A stretch of DNA of 64,000 nucleotides from Endomychus coccineus (GCA_958510875.1 OY294068.1:167471962-167535961), one strand, 5' to 3'; positions 29,702 to 41,840 are shown, counted from the first letter of the stretch. Made by a program: numbers and translations. Notes: generated by a model from the sequence alone, not told the origin.

Positions 29702-31235
29702 TGAGGCCTCCCGTTTTGAGAGATGTAAGAGACTTGAATTTGTATCACTTGGCGGTCTTTGTTACCAAAGTATTAAAAAAATTAGACCAATTTTGATACA
29801 AGTTGATCAGAAATAGTATTTTGTCCATGTAACCATTGAATTTTGATCGTTGTGACTATTTAATTATTGAATATAATATATTTAACTAGTCCATATAAAT
29901 ATTTATCGATTCAACAGTGTATAGACAATTACAAAAATATGCTCTATGCATTTTTTCTAAAATTATTTTTAATAATCGGTGAGTTTTTCATTTTTTTATA
30001 ACATCTAACTCTCCCTAAAAATGAAATGAAACTACTCACATTTTAACGGTATACCCCTAAGGAGTTTTTAATTTTCTAAATTGACTTTTTCATAATTGAC
30101 TTTCGTTTTTATATCAATAGATTAGAAGAATTAAAATATACTAATTTTATTTCTCTTCATTTTATCTGTAAAATACTGTAAAGGTTAAACGATAAGAAAG
30201 TATGTAATTAATGTAAAAATAATTTGTTGGAATATATTAATTTCTAAAATATTATGATCCACCTGAAAATACTTTTATAGTCCAATTCGTCCTAGATGAT
30301 GCTTCAAGAAAATCGTCGCAACATCTATAATTTGCTATGATATTATAGAGATTAATTGTTAACACTTCATTTCAGAGCATTTGAAAAAGTAATGAATCTT
30401 AATTATCAATTTTCATAAGGTTGATGATAGTTCTTGTGAGTGGCCAAGTTTTTATCCGTTAACCTTTACTGTATTTACTACAGATTACGAGATAGATGGG
30501 AAATGAATAGAATATTCCAGCAATTAGGGATAACACAAAAAAATAGAGAAAACTAACTTCTTTCGCCCAGTAATGATTGTTTCTTGTGACTCGTTGGTTG
30601 TTTTTGTGTAAATGGTTCAATTTTATTTCAGATGGTTAATTGTGACTCCGGAAGAAAGAAATCCTTTCTAAAAACCTTATTACATTTTATTAATAATATT
30701 CTATTCAAGTTCAAATTGTTATGTGTACATTGAATGTTTGAAGTTTAGCCAAATATTATGGTTGGTGAGTAAGTTATGGAACTAGTTAAACTCAATATTC
30801 ATTTTTGTTGTTTTGTATGTAACAAGCAACCGAAACTAATTTAAGTCTGGGGGCATTTATTTGTCTTCCCATATATCTAATGCTGATACTTGACACTCAA
30901 ATGTTCGAGGAAATTGAAAGGAATTCCACATTTTCTGGCATATCTGGATGATTTCATTGTCGAATTTATTCTATTAATGCTGCAATTGTCACATGATAGC
31001 CAAGTATATTGGAACAAAATTAATCACCAGAAGTGATTTTTGAATGCTAATACAGAAACTTGTCACATTTTTGCATAAAACTTGCAACTTTCAGAATAGT
31101 TGTAAAAGTAAGTATATATTTACCATATTAACTACTCCACACTGGCTTTGGGGCCTTGGAGCAGTGATGTAATATAATTTTTTGATAATTTTTGTTGATT
31201 TGGTGTAAAACTACAGTTTTTCATTTTCTTACATT
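29702..31235 (+). other. SORL1 3' UTR and intergenic DNA
   Basis: AT-rich with no ORF of interest. No canonical AATAAA occurs close to the stop; ATTAAA near 29771 is a possible weak polyadenylation signal. No further gene seen. Confidence 0.6.
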
Positions 31236-31239
31236 GATT

Positions 31240-32050
31240 ATAAACAATTTAATAAGCTCCTTTTTGAGATTACAAAAAATTTCTGAAAAATACAAAATTT
31301 GACTCATTTTGAACGGATAAAAACCATTTATTTATTAACAAATTAAATGAATTCGACTAAAACTCCTACTTTAGGGTCGTTTTCGAATAATTTTGGTATT
31401 CTGAGTTCGATTTTATCGTCAATATCGTCGAATGTGTACCCACAAATTTGCTTTGTTATAAACAAATTATATTTATTATTAAATATACGAATTTGACCAA
31501 AATGTCGAGTGTATAGTCGTTGTCAGATAATGTTGGCCTGCTGAGTACGATTTTATTGCTACTATGGTCTTTAAATGCATTCATAAATTTTTTAATTGTT
31601 ATAAATAAATTATTTATTAACATATAAAGATTAATATGTTTAATTTTATACATATTTATTGATACTTTGTCATGCTAAAACATCAAAATTTTCATTATTT
31701 TTTTCTAATTCGCTTTTAAAAATTTCCACGAGAATGTATTTAAAGACCATAATAGCAATAAAATCGTACTCAAGAGCCAAAATTATCCGACGACTATAAC
31801 ATCGACATTTTGGACAAATTCGTATATTTAATAACAAATGTAATTAGTATTGACGATAAAATCGTACTCAGAATACCAAAATTATTCGAAAACTACCCTA
31901 AAGTCAGAGTTTTGATCGAATTCATCTATTTTGTTAATAAATAAATTGTTTATAACAAAAAATAGTCTTTATTCGATCAAAAACGGTAAAATTCTGCATT
32001 TTTTAGAAATTTTTATGTAATCACAAAAATGAGCTAATTAAATTGTTTAT
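31240..32050. mobile_element. AT-rich fold-back element, both arms
   Basis: Left arm (31240-31645) and right arm (31650-32050) are inverted copies with GAGTTCGATTTTATCGTCAA, CAAATTATATTTATTATTAA and TTTTTATGTAATC/GATTACAAAAA. Same family as 3950-4615 and 34760-35610. No coding capacity. Confidence 0.78.
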
Positions 32051-32054
32051 TTAT

Positions 32055-33045
32055 TATACTTTTTCTAACATTCAACTAAAATCATTCCAAATTCAGAAAA
32101 TGCTTGAATTATCTCAAGAAAGTTTTTTTATTCAATGTACAAGAAACGGTCAAAATTTTGAAGTTTTGAAGTACAAAGGTCGTGCATGCAGAATGGAGTT
32201 CAAGTTTTGACCACTAACTAACTTCTTCAGGTAGTCTATTGTAACTATTATTGTTATTCTCAGTAAATATTGGTGGACGATGATAAGAATTTTAAATCTC
32301 CTAAATAATAGTCTTGAAAACATGGAATTCAAATTCGTTTCAATAAATGGTGGATTCTTTATAAAAGTTATTATAACACAAAACGACCATAGTGCAAACT
32401 GTTTGATACGTTGCGCAGGTTGGAAAAAAAAACTAGGAACTACTTTGAAGGGAAACTAGCACTATTCTGTGTGTCCAGTATGTAAGTAAATGTTTAACAT
32501 ATATTTCACTATTTTTATGCTTAAAGCAATCTTTAATGGTATAAAATTAAATAAGAGTTATAATTTCAAATGAATGTGAAAGGAATATTAAGTTAGATGA
32601 TTAAAAATAAGAATGAGGCACATTGAGAATGCTACTATATTTTATTTGCTAATGAGACAACTGCAAGACTTCAGTTATTGATATTCCCTTTCTGTTCCGT
32701 TGATAATGATTTTTTATAGTTTATTTAATGTTTTGGATTTCTGTTTCTATGATAATCTATAAATTTATTTTATAGGTCAAATTCTGTGATATCTAATTTT
32801 AGGTTTATTTCATAATAGAATTTGACTGTAAATTGAATAATCTTTATGATGAGTTGAATATATATAAGAATTGAATGGTATTTCACTTTTTTCCTCACTC
32901 TATAATCTAATAATTTCAGTGATTATTTGAGGGTATCATGGGCAGCTACTTGGGAGTTTTTTTGCTACTTAAATTTTTATCAACACCCCTTCCTATAGTT
33001 TATGCGTTGAATTATATTAAATACAAATAATACACGAACATTTGT
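32055..33045. other. Intergenic, nothing recognised
   Basis: AT-rich sequence with no gene, repeat structure or conserved motif that I can support. Confidence 0.6.
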
Positions 33046-33048
33046 ATA

Positions 33049-34188
33049 CAGGATGGTCCAGTTTGTATCATCAGGATTCCACCAGCCAATAGTTTATCAG
33101 AAAATAAAGGTATTTTGTATAGTAAACTATGGTCGAATTTTGTTTTCTTTTTGATGTTAAAGAAAATAATTTGTTATAAATTAATAATGAAAACAGGTAG
33201 CCTCCTGAATTGTTGCATAGATTTTTTTTCTTTATATTCTTTATTAAACAGTGGTTGTAATTATTTTATTTACAACACAGAGGCGTGCGAACGGGTTTTT
33301 CTCTAAAATACATTATTCAATAAAACCTAAGCCACTGTTTTTTTTAGAACACCAACTGCCGTTCAATTTAGAACCTTTTTTGTATCTTACAATTTTTTGA
33401 AACCTCAACTCAAAACAAAAAAAAAACTTTGAAAAGCATTATCACTAATAAAGTTTTTTCCTATTACAAAAATTTTGCTTTTTTAAAAGCGCGCTATTGT
33501 TTCTTTTTATACATGTTTTAGGCTTTTCATTTTTATTATTAATTTCAGTTATTAAAAAAATGAATAATAAATAAACATAGTAGATAAACAAATCCAAACA
33601 ACAACCTAAATTTTACTTCTAAATCAAACCACACTGTAAAAGGTCACAAGGTAGCTGTGATCAGCTTTGACAGTTTGCAATTTGCATTTTGGCTTAACTT
33701 GTTACTGTCAATCCATGAGTTATCTGTGTTATAAGATAATAAGTTACGTTTGAATTATAAAGTTTGTGCACGTAAGTTTAAATATTAAAATGCCTTTTCG
33801 TTTTTCTAATCAAGAATATGCGGACATGCATTACGTTAACGGATTTTGTGATGGAAAATCGGCTGCTGCAGCTCGAGAATATCGCTTGAATAATAATATT
33901 GAATAATTTATTTTTGAAACCCCTTCGCACGCCTCTGTGTTGTAAATAAAATAATTACAACTACTATTTAATAAAGAATAGAAGGAAAAAGATCTATGCA
34001 AAATTTCAGGAGGCTACCTTTTTTCATTATTAATTTATAACAAATTATATGAAATAATTTATTTTCTATAACAGCCTGTACATCAAAAAGGAAACAAAAC
34101 TCGACCATATTTTATTATACAAACTACCTTTATTTTTCGATAAACTATTGGCTGGTGAAATCCTGATGATATAAACTGGACCATCCTG
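33049..34188 (+). mobile_element. Non-autonomous DUF4817-type Tc1/mariner element with long inverted repeats
   Basis: Terminal repeats CAGGATGGTCCAGTTT / AAACTGGACCATCCTG. The inverted repeats extend about 280 bp each (both contain CAGGAGGCTACC or its inverse, GAGGCGTGCGAA and TTGTAAATAAAATAATTACA). TA precedes the left end and CA follows the right end. Only the first 38 codons of a transposase remain between the arms. Confidence 0.82.
33790..33906 (+). pseudogene. Truncated DUF4817-type transposase N-terminus
   Basis: MPFRFSNQEYADMHYVNGFC followed by DGKSAAAAREYRL, then a stop. The YADMHxxxGFCxGxxxAAxxEY pattern is the N-terminal helix-turn-helix start of DUF4817-group transposases. The rest is deleted and the frame ends at the junction with the right inverted repeat. 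Confidence 0.75.
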
Positions 34189-34189
34189 C

Positions 34190-34755
34190 ATAGTTCAAGA
34201 ATTGAGAAAGTTGGCGATTTCCATGAAGTCGAAACTGAATGCAAGTTTTGTAATTCATCTGAATGGAATGGCCATTTCAAATATTGTTGAAGAATACAAT
34301 AATAACTTTAATATCTTATTATCAACATCTGCAAAAGTATCTTGACTCATAATTCTTTTTCGACTCTCGTGGCAAGAGGTTAAGTGTAAGTTTAGCACTT
34401 TAGCAGCTTTCGATTATTTCGATTAGAAATGTCAATTGAATAAAGGACTATTTCAATTGAATGGAGGAATTACATTAAACTACTACTCTGTATTCTTTGA
34501 ATTGCCTTGGCGATCGTAAAGCAAAATTGTTGTGGTGCCATTGTTGACTATTCTACTCCGTACTAAATATAATGCTGAGGCTAATGTTTTGCATCTGCTC
34601 TAAGATCTTCCTTCTTTGTGAAAATCGAAGAACAGATGAAGCCATAATCATATATTAATCCTTCGAAAAATACGGAAATACAGTGTTTAACGAAAAGCAG
34701 ATGGCGCTCATGCTCGGCAATCATTTCATTATGCTATTATAACGAATATAAGAAT
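34190..34755. other. Intergenic, weak mariner-like trace only
   Basis: Near 34712 the sequence GCTCGGCAATCATTTCATTATG resembles GCTCGGCAATCATGTTATTTTG of the mariner relic at 24758. Too short for a firm call. Otherwise nothing. Confidence 0.35.
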
Positions 34756-34759
34756 TTAC

Positions 34760-35610
34760 GTCTCTAATTGCTTCCGAATCTGTATTTATAATGCAGTCGA
34801 TTGTATACCCACAAATCTCCTGATTTGTTATAAACAAATTATATTTATTATTAAATATACGAATTTGACCAAAATGTCGAGTCTCTCTGAGTACAATTTT
34901 ATTGCTATTATGGTCTTTAAATGCATACATACATTTTTGAATTGTTATAAACAATTATTTATTAACAAATAAAGAAACAAGAAATGTTACATTTTTATTC
35001 ATTTTTATGTAATATGCACACTCAGGACTTTTTGATAAAATTGATGAAATGTATAAAGTCTTAATATAATAAAAAAATGGTACGCCACTAATTTTAAATA
35101 ATTGTTTTTCCTTCCATAACAACTCTCCTTACCTCCTTAAAAAAAATATGTTCAATTTTATATATATTTATTGATACTTTGTCATACTAAAACATCAACA
35201 TTTTTGTTATTTTTTTTAATTCGCTTTTGAAAATTCCACGAGAATGCATTCAAAAACCATAATAGCAATAAAATCGTATTCAGGAGGCCAAAATTATCCG
35301 ACAACGACTATAAACTCTTCATTTTGGTCAAATTCGTATATTTAATAATAAATATAATTTGTTTATAACAAATTAGCAAATTTGTGTATATACATTCGAC
35401 GATATTGACGATAAAATGAAACTCAGAATACCAAAATTATTCGAAAACGACCCTAAAGTTGGAGTTTTGGTCGAATTCATCTATTTTGTATTATTAATAA
35501 AAATTGTTTATAACAAAAAATAGTCTATCCGATCAAAAACGGTTAAATCTTACATTTTTTAGAAACTTTTATGAGCTAATGAAATTGTTTATTTATTGTT
35601 TATAAACAAT
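34760..35610. mobile_element. AT-rich fold-back element, fullest copy
   Basis: Left arm 34760-34975 and longer right arm 35150-35610 are inverted. The centre 34985-35150 matches 4440-4600 inverted. Landmarks are TGATGAAATGTATAAAGTCT and AACAACTCTCCTTACCTCCT. Non-coding. Confidence 0.75.
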
Positions 35611-35634
35611 TTGTGCAACTTTTGTTGTCAGGAT

Positions 35635-35800
35635 TGCGCCATATCGTTCAAATTTCAAGCCCCACAATACAAAGATTGTCAGAGAACATCCCTCGACTCA
35701 TGCGCCACCCGTGACGTAACACGCGACAGTCGACGCTTAGCGGACTCACTTCTCACATGGGAAACAGCCTCGAGTTTCCAGACCTGTGTATACGACCGTG
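35635..35800. mobile_element. P-like (THAP) element, right-end fragment
   Basis: TGTCAGAGAACATCCCTCGACTCATG, GCGACAGTCGACGCTTAGCGGACTCACTTCTCACATGGGAAACAGCC and the terminus ACCTGTGTATACGACCGTG match the right ends of the copies at 44.3 and 50.4 kb. The left end is missing. Confidence 0.75.
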
Positions 35801-36290
35801 TTCAATACCCATATGTCTGCACTATTATTAATCTATGGTGAAACAGCCAACATTTCAAAATATTAATTACCTACACCTTGTGGGTAGGTGTAGAGCATAC
35901 ATGAAATATACAAAATGAATGCTTCATTATTGAAAGTGTTTTTTACATTTTAAATCTAAATAAACAACTATGAATAGATATAATCTAAAGCAATTTATAT
36001 GTTAATCCTAATTAACGACATTATATCACAGTAAGTATTGAATAATTTCGTAAATACTCGTATCTTCATTGAAATGAGTCTTCAAACGTTTCCCGATGGG
36101 ATCTTTTAGCTCCCGAAGCATCTTTTTCATATTTAGAGGTAGTTAAATACGTTACGAAAAGAAATTTTCGAAAATCTGCAATTTTTTATAGAAGCCCGTA
36201 TAATAAACAATTAGCGGTTATTTGAAAGTTTGTTTTTGTAATTTATTGATTTTCCTTGCACTTCTATACATGTATCAAAGGTGTAGTTTT
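35801..36290. other. Intergenic, nothing recognised
   Basis: No gene or repeat seen, apart from a small inverted pair near 35870-35893 (TACACCTTGTGGGTAGGTGTA). Confidence 0.5.
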
Positions 36291-36299
36291 TGGTTTGGC

Positions 36300-36597
36300 A
36301 TTCTTTGTACAAAGAGTTATATATATAGAGTAGACAAGTAGTGTGTTAAGCATAGGAAAGTGCTGGTAACTAGTCGGACATCCTGTCCTTCTCGCAGATG
36401 TTAGCGCTCTCTCCCTCGCAAGGTCTCCCCTTCTATCACAAAGAATATAAGAATACAAAAATAACTATAACGCGCGCACATCGTGCGAGTGAGAGCGCAG
36501 TACATGTGCGAGAAGGACAGGATGTCCGTTAACATACCAGTGAAAGGCTTAATTGGCTACTCTATATATAGAACTCTTTGCCTTTGTACGGCTTGGG
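36300..36597. mobile_element. MITE-like inverted repeat element, about 300 bp
   Basis: Outer ends TTGTACAAAGAGTTATATATATAG against CTATATATAGAACTC..TTTGTAC. Further in, CGGACATCCTGTCCTTCTCGCA pairs with TGCGAGAAGGACAGGATGTCCG, and GAGCGC..CTCTC with its inverse. No ORF. Superfamily not assignable. Confidence 0.75.
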
Positions 36598-37362
36598 TGA
36601 TTTAGCCTCAAGTCTATAGCTTTAGTTGTGGTTGTTCACCATAGAGGTATTATTACCTCTATGTTTCGTATGTTTTTCTGTGGCTAGAGCGCTTTAGGTG
36701 GTAAATTTTGATTTTCATTAATCACAATCATTGCAGAAATTCATAGTTTATGTTCATTCTTTATCTTTAGTAAGTGTTCCTAGCGGAGAGCGAATTAACT
36801 GTTGATATCATAGATTAGATACTATATTTGAGAGATGGTTGATATAGTGAATTCAATGCAAAACCTGCAACGGTGATTGTGCTCCCGTCAATACATTTTG
36901 TTCCGAAATTCCAAGCGGCAAGTTTTTCAAATTTTTATATTTTTTTGTTTTTCCTAGCCCTTGAAGTCCTTGACAACATGTATTGTTAAAGTGCATGTAA
37001 TTGATTGATGTTCCTTCTTTATACATACATTTGATTTTCCTTGCCCTTGAACACATGTATTATTAAAGTGCATGTACACTCGGGTGGGGGTGCCGTACCT
37101 GGCAGTCCTGGCACTGGCCTGGCCTAAAACCTCTCGCCATTTCATTCTCATCCAGTCAGAGAGAAGATATATGTGATTTACGTCTTCTCTCTGACTCTGT
37201 ATCTAGTGACGTCATTGTCGTCCCATTCAACGCCGGGGGCGATGAGGGTGGGCTCATATTACACCAAACCCTGAACTATGTACTCGAAATGTCAAAATTA
37301 TAAATCGAAGTAAATTGCGAATAACTCCAAAAAACAATTATTAGCTCAGTTAGCTGCTTCTC
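36598..37362. other. Upstream region of the glucuronyltransferase gene
   Basis: Contains a diverged duplication of about 90 bp (36953-37071; both copies have CCCTTGAA and ACATGTATT(G/A)TTAAAGTGCATGTA) and a hairpin AGAGAGAAGA..TCTTCTCTCT at 37158-37193. No TATA box is evident close to the start codon at 37363. Confidence 0.55.
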
Positions 37363-39000
37363 ATGGATAAAAATAGAACAACTGACGATATGAGGAGTAA
37401 AAAAATTATTTATTGTGTCTCTAGTCTTCTTTGTGTAATTTTTATTTGGAGGTTATTTTGTGTCGACTCAGGTAAGTGCTATTTTCTGTATATAAGCTAT
37501 TCCCAATCTTTCTAAACTAACCTCATTCTACAGGTATTTATACCATACAACACAGTCTTGTTAAAGTTTACCAAGATAATTTGCAGTTCAATAAAATGTA
37601 TGAGAACAGTTTGCGAATTAATAATCAACAGTTGAAAGCTATTCAGGAAATATTGAATGGAATGGAAAAACCGGCAATTGTATATTGTATAACTCCAACA
37701 TATTGGCGGTATGTCCAAAAAGCAGAGCTTACTAGGATATTACAAACTCTAACTCTAGCCTCCAATATTGTAAGTGTAAGATGGATTATAATCGAAGATT
37801 CTGAGAAGAAATCTATGCTCGTTAAAAATTTATTGAATAATATTAGCCCCCTCAATGACCATTTGAAGGTCATTCATTTAAATGCTAAAACTACATCTTT
37901 CCAAAAGTTGAAGCAAAAGGTAAGCAAATATTCTTTTTTTCAGAGAATCAATTGATAATCCCATAACAGTGTATTTTGATTGTAATAATTACTTCAAGGA
38001 TCCAAGATGGAAGAGACATAGAGGTGTTGAACAAAGAAATATGGCTTTAAAGTGGTTGAGGGATTCCGTGAATTCTTTCAATTCTAAGAAAAGTATTGTG
38101 TATTTTATGGATGATGATAATACATATGATGTGAAATTGTTCAGAGAGGTTAGTTTATGTTTTGGTTATTTAAAATTTTATATTTTACTCAAAGGCAATG
38201 ATATGTTGCTGATTTACAATAATTGATGACAACAGTTCTGGTTATATTCTCCGAGAATTAGGTTATTTGGGATTATCAAAGCAAAATAATTATTTACCTC
38301 AATCTGCTAGTCATGGTTTTCGGAGAGCACTTAGTAATGAAGTCTTATGTCTTGTTACAGATAGCAAAAGTGAATAAAGTTGGTGTGTGGCCTGTTGGTC
38401 TTGTAGGTGGTTTAAATGCAGAGACTCCAATTTTGGATCGAAAAACAGGTACGTTTTGTGTACTCTTTAGTTGACATTTCCATCAAAATTGAGTAACTAT
38501 TATTTTTCATATTCACAATCGCTCATCTGTCTTCTGATACTGATAACATGTAAACGTTACAATGCATAGTGAAATACAAACACATTTTGTGTTAGCAGTC
38601 GATAGACAAAGTTTTGGTTCACCAAGTTTAAATGTTGCTTACAGTATCAACACCGACGTGTCGATATCAACAGATACAAAAAACATCTTAAAGAAGTATC
38701 TTCAAAATAATTTTTGTTCCAGGTAAAGTCACAGGATATAATAGTGGCTGGGAACCAAACAGGCCATTCGCTATTGATATGGCAGGTTTTGGGATCAATT
38801 TAGATCTGATTATTGGGCATCCCAATGCAACATTTTCATACAAGATGGAGAAAGGTTTTCAGGAAAGTGAATTTCTTAGTTATTTTATCAAAAAAGAGGA
38901 ATTAGAACCCTTAGCAGACAATTGCACTAAAGTTTATGTTTGGCACACACGAGCCGAAAATCCAGTGATCAAAGGAACAATACCAGGGTTAGAAGTATGA
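37363..39000 (+). CDS. GlcAT-I: Galactosylgalactosylxylosylprotein 3-beta-glucuronosyltransferase I (GT43)
   Basis: Golgi type II enzyme that adds GlcA to Gal-Gal-Xyl-Ser, completing the glycosaminoglycan linker. Exons 37363-37471, 37534-37919, 37999-38148, 38361-38448, 38723-39000: 336 residues, similar to human GlcAT-I (335). Seen: short cytosolic end, membrane anchor (about 15-33), ITPTYWR, WIIIEDS, RGVEQRN (173-179), metal-binding DDD (203-205), WPVGLVGGL, WEPNRPFAIDMAGF, the likely catalytic base E292 in FQES, and WHTRAE (318-323), whose H and R match the UDP-sugar-binding residues of the human enzyme. RGVEQRN and PVGLVGGL favour GlcAT-I over the GlcAT-P/S paralogs. Intron 2 uses a CAAG acceptor, the only one that keeps frame and alignment. 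Confidence 0.93.
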
Positions 39001-39008
39001 CTTTTAAG

Positions 39009-39384
39009 ATTCTACACAATATTCATAAGGTAGAAGGTGTGGAATTATAGTCTTTAGTATTTTATTCACGGTGATATTATGTAAATAGATATGTCATTCA
39101 AACAACACATTTTTAAGATGAACTTATCCTACTTGTAGGGCAAGATGCTATAGCCATATATATTTTACATAAGATACAACATAGTATTTAAACCCTTCAA
39201 TTTTTGGCCCTATGAAAGTAAAGTTCATCATTCTAATTCTCAATAATAAATCTAATTCACTTCATTTATACTCTGGAGTAGTAAAGTGTGCTCATAGAAG
39301 TAAGATTCTACACAATAATTATAAGGTAGAAGGTGCGGAATTATAGTTTTGGTATTTTATTCACGGTGATATTATGTAAATAGA
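39009..39384 (+). repeat. Pair of 80-bp direct repeats in the 3' flank
   Basis: TTCTACACAATATTCATAAGGTAGAAGGTG to GTGATATTATGTAAATAGAT at 39009-39090 recurs at 39303-39384 with few changes. The first copy begins nine bases after the stop codon, so it lies in the 3' UTR. Confidence 0.85.
39245..39250 (+). promoter_or_regulatory. Possible polyadenylation signal of the glucuronyltransferase gene
   Basis: First AATAAA found downstream, about 245 nt after the stop codon. Confidence 0.4.
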
Positions 39385-39643
39385 TTCTGGTAGTAAAGTA
39401 CTCATAATGGCAGATATTAAATGAGGAGCCTATCAGCAAAGGTAGTAATTAGATTTAAAAAAATTATTAAAGTAGTAATTCCTATTTAAGGAGAAATTTC
39501 TAAATTTGAACAAGAAACTTTTTTTTTGTTATATTATGTTGCACTTCATAATTTTTTTCGTGCATGTTTATGAGGTAGCTTTTTAATGATGTCATGATAT
39601 ATTGGAGGCAGTTAAACTGAAAATTCCATCAAATTTGCATATT

Positions 39644-40843
39644 AGTCTAGGAGCCAGAGCGATATTGATGGTCTGAACATTAACCCGATGGCACTATGGT
39701 TTATCGTTAGAGGACGGTTCAATGAACAATTCATCTCACAGACCGAATTTTCCCCGACTGCTAGATCACGAGATACAGTATCCGCATTTATTTATTTTTT
39801 TGACTAGAGGTTAACCCTGTCCAAGTTGCGGTTACTTGAAAAGCATGTCCGTTTATCAGGCCGACCAGTTAAAATTGAACCAAAAATGGACTGCAAGTTA
39901 ACCCCCCCAAACCTGGTGGAAAATGTTCATTGGTGTTGACAATTGTTAACATACTCTATGCCATCAAAAGTTATCGATCCATTTCCGAGTAATTGGCCAT
40001 TATTTGGACCAAAAATGTTTCTCTTTTTCATTTTGTGGATAAAACTTGCTGGTTACAAGGTAACATGATGGCACCATGTTAAATAACTTTATTGGAGGTC
40101 AAATAAAGATTTAAAATTATTGCCATCACTCCTAGCCTATTTCAACCCCCCAAAACTCCATAAAATCATCCAGCAGAATGAAAAGAGCCGTTTCGATTTT
40201 AAACCCAGCCAGTCTCAATAGTTGACTAATTTATCATAAAATTGGTCATATTACAATATGATTCATATTTTTTTGGGGGGTGGTTTTAGAGGGTTTTGGG
40301 GAGTTGAAATAGGCAAGGAGTGATGGCAATAATTTTAAATCTTTATTTGACATCCAATAAAGTTATTTAACATGGTGTCATCATGTTACCTTGTAACCAG
40401 CAAGTTTTATCTGCAAAATGAAAAAAAGAAACATTTTTGATCCAAATAATGGCCAATTACTCGGAAATGGACCAATAACTTTTGATGGCATAGGGTATGT
40501 TAACAATTGCCAATACCAATGAACATATTCCACCAGGTTTGGGGGTTAACTTGCAGTCAATTTTCGGTTCAATTTTAACTGATCGGCCTGATAAACGGAC
40601 ACGATAAAAAATGATGGCACATGGTGGAAGTGTATAAGAACGGCAAGCTTTTCAAGTAACCGCAACTTGGAAAGGGTTAACCTCCAGTCAAAAAAAAAAA
40701 ATGCGGATGCTGTCTCGAGATCTAGCAGCCGGGAAAAATTCGGTCTGTGAGATGAATTGGTCATTGAACCATTCTCTAACGATAAACCGTAGTGCCATCG
40801 GGTTAATGTTCAGACCATCAATATCGCTATGGCTCCTAGACTA
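39644..40843. mobile_element. Fold-back element, 1200 bp
   Basis: Ends AGTCTAGGAGCCAGAGCGAT / ATCGCTATGGCTCCTAGACT. The arms are inverted along nearly their whole length (CCCGATGGCACTA.GGTTTATCGTTAGAG; CAAGTTGCGGTTACTTGAAA; TTATTGCCATCACTCCT), meeting near 40230. Divergence is modest. No coding capacity. It begins about 640 bp beyond the glucuronyltransferase stop. Confidence 0.85.
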
Positions 40844-41350
40844 TATGTAAAGTACTTAAGTTTATTGATATAATGAAACACATTAACTCCAATTTTCCAA
40901 ATTTGTCACTTTTACCCCCTTCTCTGGCTTGTAGGTTCCTCAAACAATAAATTTTGTATTGTTACACAGAATACTGATTCCAATATGAGAAATGAGGTTT
41001 GTTTTAGACAAAGATGAGTTTGATGTAATTCCCACAATGACTCATATATGGGACATCTTTTTTTACAAAATAAATCTATTAGTAGAATAAATACTCAAAT
41101 TTCGTGAAAATTAGTAAATAGTTTAGTTCTTTTCAGAAATGAAATAAAAAATTGAAAAACAAACATGATAACAAAACAGGAACTAATTATATTGTGTATA
41201 TTTGTTCATTATTTTTAATAGTAATATATTAACTTAGTTCCGAATAAGTTTTCACATATTATTGTTTTCACTTTGGAAGGAAACATTTTACACCTCTTGA
41301 AACTGTATTGCCTTTATAAATGTTCGAAAAAATAAATTATTATATTATTA
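40844..41350. other. Intergenic, nothing recognised
   Basis: AT-rich, no gene or clear repeat seen. Confidence 0.55.
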
Positions 41351-41353
41351 TCA

Positions 41354-41461
41354 TTAGTAGTAGCTTTTTATGCCAGACGTAACAGATTCAGCTGAATCCA
41401 AATCATCTGATAAAAGTGCTGCTTCTAGAATCTTCATATTTGCAGATTTATATGAACTCAT
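41354..41461 (-). other. Short unrecognised ORF, 35 codons
   Basis: MSSYKSANMKILEAALLSDD followed by LDSAESVTSGIKSYY and a stop. The acidic composition differs from the surrounding AT-rich noise, so it could be a last exon of a minus-strand gene or of the Harbinger-like element at 42-43 kb. No acceptor was established. Confidence 0.3.
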
Positions 41462-41840
41462 ATTTGTATTGAAGTCACTAAAAGATTATGAAGATATGAT
41501 GTTATATAGCATGTCACATGTAAACCAATAAACCAGTCGAAATATAAGACTATGCATTTCAAGTAGGAGTCAGATTCTTATAGACCAATCTTCACCGAAA
41601 AATATGATTGAATATGTCTCTACCAGCATCCCACATATGAGTCATTGGTCTATTTGAGCAAACCATGTGGATTTTTATATATCATGAGTCTGTCGATAGC
41701 GAACGGATTAACAAAATGTTGGCAACTTCTCATAAATCTATTGAACAATTTGGCTTATCACAATTATTGCCTTTAACATAGTTCTGTTTCTATACCCACA
41801 ATTCATTAATCATCAGCTACATTCAGCTATTACTAAAGAC
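41462..41840. other. Intergenic, nothing recognised
   Basis: No ORF or repeat of note. Confidence 0.5.

Noticed and set aside
37643..37873. Minus-strand ORF of 76 codons
   Set aside because: Antisense shadow of the glucuronyltransferase second exon.
37920..37955. Frameshift or 24-nt intron in the glucuronyltransferase gene
   Set aside because: A GT-AG intron of 79 nt ending at 37998 restores frame and the conserved sequence, so no frameshift is needed.
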